This document shows, in pieces, positions 11,036 through 21,780 of a stretch of DNA of 64,000 bases. Positions within the stretch are counted from its first letter, which is position 1. Each line of letters begins with the position of its first letter. The stretch comes from Carposina sasakii (taxonomy: Eukaryota > Arthropoda > Insecta > Lepidoptera > Carposinidae). The stretch spans positions 3,100,001-3,164,000 of the forward strand of contig CP053153.1 in assembly GCA_014607495.2 (NCBI GenBank), in the 5' to 3' direction. Both the position numbers and the translations under genes were made by a program. Under the pieces are notes generated by a model. That model was not told the origin of the DNA. It was given only the letters and a program-made list of their open reading frames with translations, and searched no databases.

Positions 11036-11653
11036 TTTATTTTAATGAACAGATATTTTTATATTTTTCCCAATTTACTAGGTAATATGCCATAAGCTGG
11101 CATCCCTTTGCACCGATACATTGACAACTTCTGTGACGTCACGCTACTTTTAAAATCAAAGATACATACACGTTAAGCGAACGTTCGGCCGAGCTACATG
11201 GTAGGCGGAAGTGTTAAGTTTTTCCGTTACGGAATTTCTTGATTCGGTCGCCGCGCTCAAAGTCCGCGATAAAAGCTATGCAATAGCTTCAAATCCAAAT
11301 AAATTTTAGAAGCTACTTTATAATAAGAATGTGGTACCTACTGACTGTAAATGTACTATACTAATCATTACACTAAGCAAAAATTCACGATGTACAACTA
11401 AGAAAAAACAAAACTCTTTTGTCTTAATAGGTAATTCATTAATTAATAATACGATTGGTTAGAATCTAGCAGGTAAGTAGATAGGTACTTTTCTTCAAAC
11501 ATTACAGGTGGTATTAGTTCGGTATAAATTTGCGGGCGACTCCACGACTTTTTGTGAACAAAAATATGGATAAATGCAGCCGTCTTCCTTTTTTAGAAAA
11601 TTCTCTCCAACGTTAAGCCATGTTCCTTTTGGAAATATAAATGTTTTTCAATT
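11036..11653. other. intergenic DNA, no gene seen
   Basis: A CpG-containing patch at 11120-11280 and a short ATG frame at 11566 (encoding about 16 residues) were examined; neither is supported as an exon. Confidence 0.35.
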
Positions 11654-11847
11654 TTATTTCCCATGAGTCCGAACTAGGTCGAGTACACCAAAAATAATAA
11701 ATATTACTGGCTTGGGCACAAGCGACATAGACCCTGCGTCGTCGGCGTACAGCGCGGTACCATCTCTATTTAGTCTCTGCCCGGTACTGAGCGGCAGCGG
11801 GCACGAAGCAGGGATTTGGTATCTCCTCTTAGGATGGATTCCAAGCT
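11654..11847 (-). CDS. candidate terminal exon, unidentified
   Basis: On the minus strand an acceptor with a good pyrimidine tract (ATTTCTTGTTCAG) precedes a 64-codon open frame. The frame opens LGIHPKRRYQIPASCPLPLS and ends THGK before TAA, with an AATAAA-like signal overlapping the stop. The exon is more GC-rich than its surroundings. It contains ALYADDAG, but no other reverse-transcriptase feature, so the YADD match is probably chance. The opposite strand is also open here. A repeat-derived segment cannot be excluded. Confidence 0.25.
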
Positions 11848-11906
11848 CTGAACAAGAAATTGAAACATGAAAAAATGACAGCCTCCCCCCCTTGTTTTCC
11901 CACAAG

Positions 11907-11940
11907 GGATCCCTTACACAGCAAAAAAATACCCTATAAT
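11907..11940 (+). other. candidate micro-exon, splice-bounded
   Basis: A 34-base segment lies between a very strong acceptor (CCCCCCCTTGTTTTCCCACAAG at its 3' end) and a GTAAGT donor. It could precede the exon at 12293, but joining it directly in the frame that stays open downstream introduces a stop. If real, an intermediate exon or another isoform is required. Confidence 0.2.
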
Positions 11941-12292
11941 GTAAGTAAAGACGTTGAAAAAGGCATAAATATAATATTATCATGAAAAACTTGGATTCGT
12001 TTTGAAAATGTTTACATATTTAATAGAGTAATGAAATGTATTTAATGTAATTTGTATTATAAATAAAGTGTACATAATATAGTAAAACAAACCTTCGCGG
12101 TAGCAAAAATTCTGTATTTTAAGGAATGTTCTGTTGCTATGTAATGGTATCCCTGGATAGCACATGACAATTTTGTCAAATCATATCAAATCGATTTGTT
12201 TGAATCGCTTCGCATATTTGTGTGGACTAAATAAGATATTTTGGTGGTATTGATATAAATACAGTAGTGAAATGTATTGTTCGTGGTTGCAG

Positions 12293-12983
12293 AAGCAAGT
12301 GGCATCCAGGATCCAACTTATTATATCACTCGTAAGTACAAAATTGAATTTCCAAACTATGGCCCTAGGCAAAAACTTAAACGGCAAATTTTAGGCAATA
12401 TTCACTCTTGCTTTTTTAAATATTTGTCACAAAACTTTATTTAGTTACTTGCTTATCCTCATAATCCCAATATTTGCTTCTGAAGCTACTTTTTAAACAT
12501 TTTCTGTGTATTGTATATTTTTGAGTAGGGTGCACATACTTTTCCATAACAAGAGACCAATGAATTTATTTTGAAATGTTATACTTTTTATTATCATATA
12601 TAACATTATAAATGTGAAAGTAACTCTGTCTGTCTCGCTTTTACGCCTACTGCCGCCATTTACTGAGCGGATTAATTTTAGTGATAATTTTCTCTGCGTA
12701 GCTTTAGGTGGACCCAGAAAAGGTTTAAACGCCTAGCTTGGTGGCGCCTGTCACTGTAACATTTTGTAATCACTAGTTAGTATAGGTGCTAAAATTTAAA
12801 TTTTCAGATAATCAAGGAAACCCACGTATGGATTATAGTAACGTTACAGCTACCGAAATATTATATCACTGGATCAATTACTGGCAGATAGAGCACAAAA
12901 CATTTGTCGTTCATTACAAAAACATTTATCGTTCTTATGCTCAGCTTCAAAGAACGATGGAAAAACTTGTGCAAATAAAATAA
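12293..12983 (+). CDS. candidate last two exons, unidentified gene
   Basis: Exon A (12293-12331, 39 bases) lies between acceptor TTCGTGGTTGCAG and donor GTAAGT. Exon B (12808-12983) follows acceptor AAATTTTCAG and ends at TAA with AATAAA overlapping. Phases agree: exon A leaves one base and exon B supplies two, giving ASGIQDPTYYIT, His, then NQGNPRMDYSNVTATEIL and a Tyr/Lys/His-rich helix ending in MEKLVQIK, about 71 residues. Composition is protein-like, unlike nearby AT-rich frames. The intron contains a LINE 3' fragment. No family is recognised and the 5' exons were not located. Confidence 0.4.
12595..12780 (-). mobile_element. LINE 3' end fragment
   Basis: Begins 'ataaatgtgaaagtaactct' then 'gtctgtctcgctttta', a diverged member of the recurrent LINE tails. 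It lies inside the putative intron of the 12293-12983 gene. Confidence 0.4.
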
Positions 12984-13389
12984 AAGATATTTAATGGTTA
13001 TTTATTTAATAGTTTTTAAATCCCTTTAATCTAAATAAGACACTAAAGCACTTAAAACAACGTTTCTTATTTGTACGTATGCAATAGTGGTACGAAATAT
13101 AAGTATTCATAATTATGTACTCGTAAATATACCAATTTACATTCCAGGTCTTTAGGATCACGGACAATATCACAATGGCTAAGACCATCCTTTTTTATTT
13201 TGTAAATGTGTAATGTAAATTGTGCAAATTTTATGTTACCTATTTTTAGGCCAATACAAATTCCATTGGGTTCTCTGCAATTATTCCTACTTTTCTTTAG
13301 AAACGGATAATCTAATCTTTACTTATTAATTATTATGTATCCACCATAAAAATTAGCTATTTAAAAGAACTCAGTTGACCTTCAAAAAT
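12984..13389. other. AT-rich, no gene seen
   Basis: Follows the candidate polyadenylation signal at about 12980. No feature recognised. Confidence 0.4.
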
Positions 13390-13410
13390 GCAAGCATTAC
13401 ATTTATTCAC

Positions 13411-13760
13411 GTTTATGCTACTTAGCAATACTAGGCATTTCCTTACTAGTTAAAAGTGCTATTAAATAACGAAGGGCACTAAAACAGCCCAAAGCTGTAG
13501 AATGGAATTACGCTGCATTATAATAGCACAAGTTTATGCTATTATGCAGCATTAGGCATTATCTTACTATTTAAAAATGCTATTGTAGACCCTTAGACAT
13601 AAAAAACAGCTAAAAGCTGTATGGCATTTACATGACATAATGGATTATGTTTATGTTACTAAACAGCATTGAGCATTATATCCTACTTAAAAATGCAATT
13701 GTAGAGCCAAATGTACTAAAAACAGCTGAAAGCTGCAAAGCTGCTTTGTGTATTGATGCA
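13411..13760. repeat. degenerate ~119 bp tandem repeat
   Basis: Three diverged units start with GTTTATG at 13411, 13532 and 13649 (periods 121 and 117). Each contains GCATTAGGCATTAT-like and TTAAAAATGCTATTGTAG-like blocks and a small palindrome ACAGCTAAAAGCTGT. The sequence further right (to about 13890) keeps echoes of the 'aaatgc' and 'gcatcaa' phrases, so the array may once have been longer. Confidence 0.6.
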
Positions 13761-14481
13761 CTAAAACTACAGGCATTACAAAATCATTTTGATATGCCAT
13801 TATCCACCCCTTATAAAGTGTAAAGCATCATAATGGTTTCAAAATGCTCATATAAAGCATCAAGATGCTCGGTAAACTCATATAAGAGTTTCTACGAACC
13901 TTAAGTTCTACATAAGTTAATTATCCGTTTGTTAAAATGCTTCCTGTGTTACTTGGGTTGTTCGTGGTAGAAATGTCATTGAATGAAATGTCCATTAAAA
14001 TTAAATTGTGAGTACACTCTAATTTTTCCCCGTCTAGTTTTTCAAGGTCAAATTGGTCAAATTTTCGGGAGGCAGTTTTTAGTAAGAAGCGCTGTTTCCA
14101 GCTTGTATACATTTCTATGGCACGAAGTTATTATTTAATGCTATTCAGTAAGCATTAGAGTAGAATATCGCTTGCACGCTAAACAACTGATTGAGTTCAG
14201 AAGTAAAGGTGTAGTCTCAAAAAGATTTTTATTAATTGTGAGTTCAATTATGATTGTTTTTTTTATTTTGGCTTAACAAAAGATCACTTTCATTATTATC
14301 TTGACATCTGAATTTATTTTAAACGCCTATCTCATGTAATATCCGAAATAAACGTAAAAATGTCTAAAAAACATGTCGATTTCAAAAAACAAAACTATCG
14401 AGCGAAAGTCATTAAATCATGTTTACATGCCATAGTTAAGGGTACTAAGAATATACTGTAAAAGTCTCACATTAAACAAAC
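13761..14481. other. intergenic, weak minus-strand frame
   Basis: A 63-codon ATG frame on the minus strand (14112-13921) has balanced composition with a KLDGEKLECTHN stretch, but no motif, splice support or relatives in the window. It is not called as a gene. Confidence 0.25.
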
Positions 14482-15045
14482 ATGGGTGCATCAGCATATT
14501 TCATTAAAAAGATGCTAAATAACGTCTGCCTCCTCTTAATAGCCGAGTCCACACAGCCGTATGGGCTCGCGCGGCAGCCTCGATGTGGCTCGCGATCCTG
14601 GCCTCGCGAGCCAGATCAAGCATCACCCCGAAACATAGAAGCGAGCCTCGCGAGGCAGGCCGAGCCATCAGAAGTCCCCGAGCATCAAGTTCATGATAAA
14701 CCTACAACAAGCTCTCGCGAGCCAAATCAGACCGTCCACACCGAACGCACAGCGCACACTGAGGCACCTTTGAGCACAGCCTGTTTACAGACAGCCGATG
14801 GCTTGACCGCGAGGCACGCTCGGCCGAGGCATCGTGCGCCCGAGGCAGCCCGAGCCACGTCCACATCGACAGAGGCAAAGGCTTGCGAGGCTTGCGCGAG
14901 CTGTGCTCGGTCGGTCTGGACGCGGCTGATTAAAAGCGTTATCGACGATTACGTGCCTCCGCTATATGATATTTATTTAAGGAGCAGTGGCGTATCTATA
15001 CCGTTTCAGGCCCGGGGGCCCCTTCCACCTAAGGTTTGTGGCTAA
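14482..15045 (+). other. GC-rich CTCGCGAG island with 187-codon frame
   Basis: A sharply bounded GC-rich block (about 14536-14940) sits in AT-rich DNA. It repeats the palindrome CTCGCGAG and its GCCTCGCGAGGC context (near 14601, 14644 and 14712), and 'gtccaca' phrases occur near both edges. One frame stays open for 187 codons, rich in Ala, Arg, Glu, Ser and Thr, but it has no domain, and GC-rich DNA has few stop codons. The right part runs into CAGTGGCGTATCTATACC, a hAT-like end. A transposon-derived or foreign segment is more likely than a host gene. Confidence 0.35.
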
Positions 15046-16249
15046 GGTATGTGGCTCCCTTGCCACCCTGTAGTTAGTTATGCCCTTGTCTCCCTAAATT
15101 AGCTAGTTGTGATAAATCAGTACCCATCTAGGATGCTTAAATCCAAAAGTTTCCATCATGAATCTAAACATCTTTCTGTTAAACTTTTACGGTTTTAGCA
15201 TATTTTTTGTCCCATCCAGCCAGTGTGTTGTATAATGCCTTGTTTACATCGAGACATGAACCCCAAAATCACATAATTCATAAGGTCAATGTCATTGGCC
15301 CCGAAAATTCTAAGTGTATACTAATCAGAATTCATCTCTACTTCACAAAAACTTGTTTTCCAAATACTCCTATAGAATACGTACTTAGTTTGGTAGGCAA
15401 TAGAAAATTTGTGGGTGTATAAGGAGAATTACCTATAACTTCTTAAAAGTAACGGAAAAATTACAGAATGAAAACCTCTTTTTCTAGGCGTAGGTACAGC
15501 CGCTTTCTATAACATAATGCGCTGGAGATGGCTAAGTGGCATGGATGGAGCGGATTCCATTTACAAAAGACACTATGATGAAACCTGCTTTTCCACCGAG
15601 AATGTGTTTAGCGATCTTATTTTTACTCCTTTTTTCCTGCTTCATAATTTCCTCTCGAGGATTTGTCGGTGAATACGCGATGCAGTATTGTATTGCGAAG
15701 GAAACCGAATCATTAATGTGTCCGTTCCGCTCGTAGATAACTTATTTATGTGCTTGAGTATACATCTAACCATCTGCATGTACCGTGTTTGAAAGGTGCC
15801 TTTAGATGCTTCAAGCATAGCGTTCCGCAAGGGCATGGATAGTTTCGAAAAGGATGTCTTGTGGATCTTGACATAAAACGCCGTAAACGCAGAACTCGCT
15901 CTAACATATATTACCAACTAGGTGGAGCAGGTAACATATACGTTCTAGGCACCTTTACACATTTATAAATAGACGTGTAGGTACGTTAAAAGACCCGAGA
16001 TATGGTATGGGAGTGCCTTGAAGTTGTTTATCTCACTTTACGTTCAATTGCTTCAATCGAATAATGTTTCCTGGGTCCAAATTCGTAGACTATTTTCGTA
16101 TTGCGAGTGCAAATTCGCAAATATATTACATGTGTTTATTACATGTATATCTGGCCTGGGAACTTGTTTTTGCTTCCAATCAGATAGTATTAGAGTATTT
16201 TCTTATTCGGAAGTCTACACTAGGATGCTTTGACGCATAATAAATATTA
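15046..16249. other. intergenic DNA, no gene seen
   Basis: Both strands have short open frames at 15536-15917, none with a motif. Some repeat-like composition but no ends were found. Confidence 0.35.
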
Positions 16250-16257
16250 CTTTGGTC

Positions 16258-16702
16258 CAATGTTACCAACCCTACTGTTTTAACAGTAGATTTGCTGTTT
16301 TCACATTAATGTCCATGTTTTCTGTTTCATTCCTATTTTCTACTGTTTTTCAACTACCGCTCAGCGCCACCTATTACACTACTTTGCAAACGCACGCAAT
16401 GACAAACCACTACGTAATAAAACGCAATGACACTAGATGGCAGTATCTTCTTTAGTCGGGATTCGAGGGAATTCCCGACCACATTATATGTGTTTGACAA
16501 TCATATTTTTATACACGGGGAAATCCCAATTTATGAATGACAGCTACACGCCTACTGTATTGCGTATCGTTTTGTTTTATAGTCACAACACCTTGTGCTT
16601 GAGCAAATCTATGTAATCTGCCTTTTTTTCTTTACCTACTGTTTTCTACTGTTTTTTTTAAACGAGTTGCTGTTTTTTAGTTTTTTGAGGTTGGCAACAC
16701 TG
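16258..16702. mobile_element. non-autonomous hAT element
   Basis: A perfect 8 bp target duplication CTTTGGTC (16250-16257 and 16703-16710) brackets 445 bp. The ends are CAATGTTACCAACC at left and GGTTGGCAACACTG at right, matching at 12 of 14 positions as inverted repeats. There are subterminal CTACTG and GCTGTTTT repeats on both sides, common in hAT elements as transposase-binding sites. No transposase remains. Confidence 0.85.
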
Positions 16703-16710
16703 CTTTGGTC

Positions 16711-17113
16711 GGTAATTATTCAGTCTGTTGATGTTTTATCGACATAGGTGGAATTCTGGAGGCTCTACTTGTACGAGTATGGCATGCTAATTAAATGGCT
16801 GATGGCTGTTTGCTTTCTTTTAAAAGTGTATACCTAACAAGCTTCATTTAAAATTCCAATTGTCAGGATTTTAGGATTGACCACAATCGTAGCGGAATCT
16901 GATTTACGCTTGTGTTTTCGTTTTGTAGCTAAACCAGTTTAAGTCTAGTTTACTTGTATTATAGCCAAGAACTTGGTCCCGAACTTTATTGGCATTAAAA
17001 GATGCTGCAGAACTATGTGGTGGAGATACAATGGATTGGCTGGTGATCTTTATCTATAATCGATTCAAGAGCTCCAAAGGATGAAACCTCAGTTGTATCT
17101 TCTTTCTTTCGTT
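16711..17113. other. intergenic DNA, no gene seen
   Basis: Nothing recognised apart from ordinary AT-rich sequence. Confidence 0.4.
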
Positions 17114-17171
17114 ACCGATCAGTTTCATGTTCCAAACTCGGTGGGAAGTTTGGAACATGAAACTGACCGGT
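17114..17171. other. 58-base hairpin, 25 bp arms
   Basis: Arms at 17114-17138 and 17147-17171 pair over 25 positions with one mismatch (ACCGATCAG against ACCGGTCAG), closed by an 8-base loop CGGTGGGA. Size and shape fit an insect pre-miRNA or a short inverted duplication. Near-perfect pairing is more usual for a recent inverted duplication than for a conserved miRNA. Either strand could be transcribed. Confidence 0.6.
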
Positions 17172-17610
17172 ACTCCAAATCGAGATCCCGTAGAAATTAA
17201 GTAACGTTAAACTCCGTGAGGATCCATAAGCATGAAGATCCTAGGTGCCTGCCTTTGCAGGTCTACAGGGTCTTTTAGTACTATTAAAAATGTGTCTAAA
17301 CCCACTATTCTATGGATATCATCTGGGCTTCTGCCTCTTCAATAGTAAATATGCCCATGGTCTTTCTCGGGTCTGGTAGTAAAAACATACTCTGAATTTT
17401 CTCAACTCGTATTTTATTACTGGAAAAGACGACAACAAACAATATTTTTTATACAATCGTTACAGAAATACAATTATAATTTTTCAACTTAACATAAAAA
17501 GAAGGTAATGATAATCTTACCCAGTAGGTATGTAGCACTTAATACACATACAATACTAATAACTACCTATACAATAAATAATACAGAATGGTATTACGCA
17601 AGTGCACAGT
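17172..17610. other. intergenic DNA, no gene seen
   Basis: No supported feature. It would form the 3' UTR side of the candidate minus-strand exon that follows. Confidence 0.35.
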
Positions 17611-17697
17611 TTACTGGCCGGCTCGCTGGCACTCTAACGCGGTCACGGCCGGTTGACGCCCCGCTGACGCTGCCAACCCTGGAGCGGGACAGACGTG
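17611..17697 (-). CDS. candidate terminal exon, unidentified
   Basis: On the minus strand, acceptor GATTGTTTTCCAG leads into 28 codons in a GC-rich island, starting HVCPAPGLAASAGRQPAV and ending ECQRAGQ before TAA. The sudden GC rise and protein-like codons argue for an exon, but no upstream exon was found and the peptide matches no family known to me. A plus-strand frame (17508-17840) spans the same island and is an alternative. Confidence 0.25.
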   Translation of the reverse strand, partial: HVCPAPGLAASAGRQPAVTALECQRAGQ

Positions 17698-20020
17698 CTG
17701 GAAAACAATCACCTGCACAATTAGAAAAATTTAACTATGTATTACATATTTTAAATTTGAAGATTAAAAAGAGAGAAATAGAATTCGCGATCTATTCCAT
17801 TATGGATATACCGAAGACCTTGCATGAGTCAAATAGTTGAACGTTTTGGAAGATCTTCATCACGTATGATTGTTAATGATGGTTTTGAATAGTTTAATAA
17901 GAGTTTATTTTAAAAGCTTTTTAATTATGAAGGTACTTACGTGTTATTGAAGTAGAAACCTAAGGTTTTTTTTTACAAAATCTACCTTTAATTCCAGAAG
18001 ATCTTTAATGCGATTGCTCGATGATAGTGATACATTAGTAGCGAGTTTTTTATAGATTTAAATAGTGTTTGGATACCATCAATCTTAATTGCTTGGCAAT
18101 TAACTCATTGAGAGTCAGCCCTAGTTTCGATTCAAGATTAAAAATTACCTATACAAAGAGTAAATCTTTTTCTGAAAACATTAAAGCTAACGGATAAACT
18201 AGGTTTAACTCAAGTTTTTTTTTCCATTTTGAGATAACACCCAGTATTATAATAATAATAACGGATAAACTGCCTCTTCCAGTTTTTTTCTCTTTTTGAG
18301 ATAACAAATTAAAACAATAAAGATCAACAAAGATCGTCGTCGCATGGTAGATTTTACATGGTCATTTTACTTTTAGATCAATGTTTGAACTAATCCTCTT
18401 TTCAAATCGATAAAAGTATTTTCATAGTATTCACATACTCCACATGACTGTACCTTAACAGATACAGACTTATCATCTATAGACAGAACCTTGTTTTCAT
18501 ATGAATACTCAGTTCTATCATCAAACAACACAGAATTATAATCTTGTATGCTGATGGCAATGTGATAGAATAAATCTCAATATTTACCTACATTGGTTTG
18601 TTTTTTTGCTCAAGTCACGTTTTTAGGCTGGATTTATGCTAGCTTTTTTTTGCTTTGAGTCCGCGTGGATTGAAAAGTTGTCATGGAAAGTTTTATTTTT
18701 TTTTTCTGAATTCATCTGAATCAAATTTTGTGTATCCAGCTATCAGAATGTTTTCTAACTGTATATCAAAATTTATCTAGTTTTACTAAAAATGACAAAC
18801 TACGCTTTTATTGTTTATCGCATTTGTATATTTAGCCTATGTAGTTTTATTTTATATAGTTATAGCTTTATGCGTTATATAAGTGGTTTGATTCCATTAT
18901 AATATTAGTGAAGCTGAAGCCTATTATTGGGTGTGTAGGTATGTATATGAAGCCATATGCTTAAGAGCAGTTAAGTCGAATGGTGTATTGCTTATATTGA
19001 TGGCTTTATAAAATGAATAGCATAAAGAAAAATACGCGAAGATCTATTTTAAAGTGTAAGAAAAGATAAGAGCTGCCCCGAAACCTGACCTTAGCAATTC
19101 ATAGTACATGCGAAAAAAATTGGCAAATGTATTATATCCACTTCCCTAAAACCATTAACGTGTAGTCTGTCTCCTTGAGATACAAATAACATAGATGCGT
19201 ACACAGTTAAAAAAACTGTCATATTTTTTCACTCATGTGTAATTTTAATTCACGCATAGGAAAATATAAGAGTGGTTACAAAGGTGTCACGTCAGTCGTC
19301 AAGGCTCAGTACGATTTATCCAAATAATTGGGTGGTAGAGTACCTAAGTTTGCATTTAAAACTTAAATATGTGTAGTAAAACATGAATACAAAAACGTCG
19401 GACTTGGAGGTGAAGGTACCGACCAATCAATTAAATTTTCGGTATTTTTTTTTCGAGAAAGTATGTTCGTCGTAGTACAATACGAGTATAATTTCAATTA
19501 TATTCTATTTTCTGGAAGTCACAAACAAAGTCTTACATTTTTGTTTCGTACCTTGCCAGAGATACACCTTGAAACAGAAATATATAGGGGATATTATTTT
19601 ATAATTTAATGTGATACAACACATATTTTATACCTAGTAGGTTAATTTGACAGGAATTAAGAATGTAGGTCAGTCTGTTTATAAAAAGTGATGCGTACGT
19701 TCGAGAGTTCGTGATAATTGGCAGCTTTGGTTGTCCTCCAGGGCTTTGGCAATGAACGCCTCGTGTAAGGGTTTTTTCTACACTTCTATCGACATCAATG
19801 ACAAATTCTCTTTACTGACGATGGCATAAGATTTTTAAATACGCTTCATGGAAAGATCATTGTAGCCTTGAGTTCATTAACGTCTAATACCTGGGTAATG
19901 TCGATCTTGTGCCAAACCATTTCACATTAAATTTGATGTATCGTTTTTAAAAACCACGTTTTTAGTAATGCTGGATTTTTAATAAATATTTTAGACATTA
20001 ACAATTATCCTTTAACATTA
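17698..20020. other. long AT-rich stretch, no gene seen
   Basis: No exon or transposon end was recognised in 2.3 kb. A short direct repeat (AACGGATAAACT ... TTTTGAGATAACA) occurs twice at about 18189-18235 and 18263-18307. Confidence 0.4.
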
Positions 20021-20028
20021 GCTTATAC

Positions 20029-20692
20029 TAGGGAATGCAATCCCGCAACAAAATTTTAATACAGGTATTTGCGGGACTGAGAGGTCTAAGTCCCGCGGGA
20101 TCCTGCTATTTGCGGAATCCCGTATGTTTCTGAAAGTCATTGAGAAAAGAGAGAAATCCTGTATCATAAATGCATCTAGAACTAAAAATTAAACAAAAAA
20201 ATATTATTTAAAATTATGTATTGAGAGATTAATAAAGATATAATAAAAGAATAAAAATTATTAGAAAGAGTCAATAGGTGGTTTAGGCATTATTTTGAAA
20301 GTAACTGCGCATAAAACATAGCATGTTGATAGTCTTGTCTGCCAAACGATTCTTAACTTTACATGCCAGATAACCAGCAGCAGAAAACGCTCGCTCTGCT
20401 TCCACGCTTGTGGGTACAACAGTTAATAAAGCGTTGCAGGCAAATTGAAGATATTCGCCTTTTGATCCACCAGACTGAAACAAATTCATTTCCTTCTTAA
20501 TCAAAACTTAGAGAGAATGAACTCCAGAATGAGTGCGACAAGCAGTTTTAAAACTCGATAGAGTTTGTTCAAGTTCATTATCATTATCGTTGCGCAGTCC
20601 CGCTAATCCCGCGGGATCCCGCTCGATTTATGTGCGGGACTGGTCCCGCAAAAATAGTGCGGGATCCTGGTATCCCGGTATTGCATTCCCTA
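20029..20692. mobile_element. hAT element with intact ends
   Basis: A perfect 8 bp duplication GCTTATAC (20021-20028 and 20693-20700) brackets 664 bp. Both ends have the 13 bp inverted repeat TAGGGAATGCAAT. Subterminal blocks rich in CCCGCGGGATCC occur on both sides. The middle encodes the end of a hAT transposase on the minus strand. Internally deleted, so it cannot move alone, but its ends look usable. Confidence 0.92.
20283..20504 (-). pseudogene. hAT transposase dimerisation domain fragment
   Basis: 73 codons on the minus strand include PTSVEAERAFSAAG followed by a KNRLADKTIN block and a LMCF-like Met-Arg-Ser stretch. This is the hAT C-terminal dimerisation region, with the SVEAERxFS signature. 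The zinc-finger, catalytic and insertion domains are missing, so it is a remnant of the autonomous parent. Confidence 0.85.
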
Positions 20693-20734
20693 GCTTATAC
20701 GCATTTGTTTTTGATTCCCTCGTGCTGTTGTGCT

Positions 20735-21087
20735 AGGGGCGTTCTCTCAAGCAATGAGATAGCAACTTGTCACTGATGTTTTTACTTTTTTTTAGTTTAT
20801 CCCGAAGGAAAGGCAAGGGAACTAAGACCATACAGCCATTGTCTTTAGTAAAATGAATTCTGAATTTATGATGGATGATAATGATGATGAATAGAAACGT
20901 CAGGAAAATCCTCAAGAACGAGTGTGAAATTAACTGATGTTTTTACATCTGTCCCCACCATGCTAAACGTGACTGTAGGATAGATTCTCTTTTCTCTTTC
21001 TCAGTTCTTTCTGGCTGCCCCATTTTGGGAATACCGCTGTATACAAAACAACATGCATTCAATTGTGTCTTGACTACAAGTTAAAAA
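20735..21087. repeat. dispersed repeat, copy 1
   Basis: Contains GTTCTCTCAAGCAATGAGAT followed by AGCAACTTGTCACTGATG. The same phrase recurs at 34235 (same strand) and at 50562-50602 (opposite strand). A later block 'tctggctgccccattttggg' matches 'ttggctaccccatttcgag' at 34348. The family is unknown; a LINE or SINE tail is possible. Confidence 0.4.
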
Positions 21088-21396
21088 TACTAGTGGACGC
21101 CGGCGACTCCGTCCGCGTGGACTACAGAAAAAACAAAATGTCGAAATAATCCGGGATAAAAACATTTTCCCGGGATAAAAAGTAGCCTATATGTTAAGTG
21201 GGAAATGTCACAATATGTCCCCGAAAACTGCATCGAAATCGGTTCAGCCGTTTCTGAGAGAGTGTACAAACGCACAGACAAAAATTCAAAAAATCATTCT
21301 TTTGGGTACTATTGCGTTGATAAAGGTTTCCTATAATATTTTTTTCTCATATATCTTCCATGTACAGACAGCGATCCGTTACACTTTTATTATACA
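21088..21396 (+). mobile_element. RTE-type LINE 3' end
   Basis: Starts ACTAGTGGACGCCGGCGACT, has paired CCGGGATAAAA blocks around 21150-21180 and a 'tcgaaatcggttcagccg' block, and ends near 'cacttttattatacaggatg'. Same subfamily as 9298, 30288 and 37533. Confidence 0.6.
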
Positions 21397-21780
21397 GGAT
21401 GATTTTTGGTCGTCAACGTTCCCGCAAACTACGGAATCTTCTCATCATTACGATCATTTTTCTCCATGGAAGCATACCTGGGAAGTGTCTGGTTTCCAAA
21501 ATATTAGGGTCCAAAGTTGAGTAAATAGACTGCGTTTTTCTGCATAAATGCACATAGACGCGCGTAGCAGGATTATTTCACGAAAAATAATTAATATCTG
21601 TCTATAAAAAAACTAACATAAACACTAGACACTATAAATTTCGCACGATCAAGAAATTAAAAAAAAAATTTCAATAAAAAAAATTTTTTTCCCAGCTATT
21701 TTTTGGGCATAAACTTACTTTATTTCATGTATAGAATACGTACCCTTCGTTAAAGGTGGCCACAAAAAAACACCTGTATA
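21397..21780. other. intergenic, A/T-homopolymer rich
   Basis: No gene seen. Runs of A and T around 21655-21690. Confidence 0.4.

Noticed and set aside
10736..11095. 119-codon ORF as a gene
   Set aside because: It is the translation of a 108 bp satellite whose period is a multiple of three.
11654..11847. YADD as a reverse-transcriptase catalytic box
   Set aside because: Only ALYADDAG matches; none of the neighbouring RT motifs is present in the frame.
14993..15030. CAGTGGCGTATCTATACC as a bounded hAT element
   Set aside because: No partner end or duplication was found within the window.
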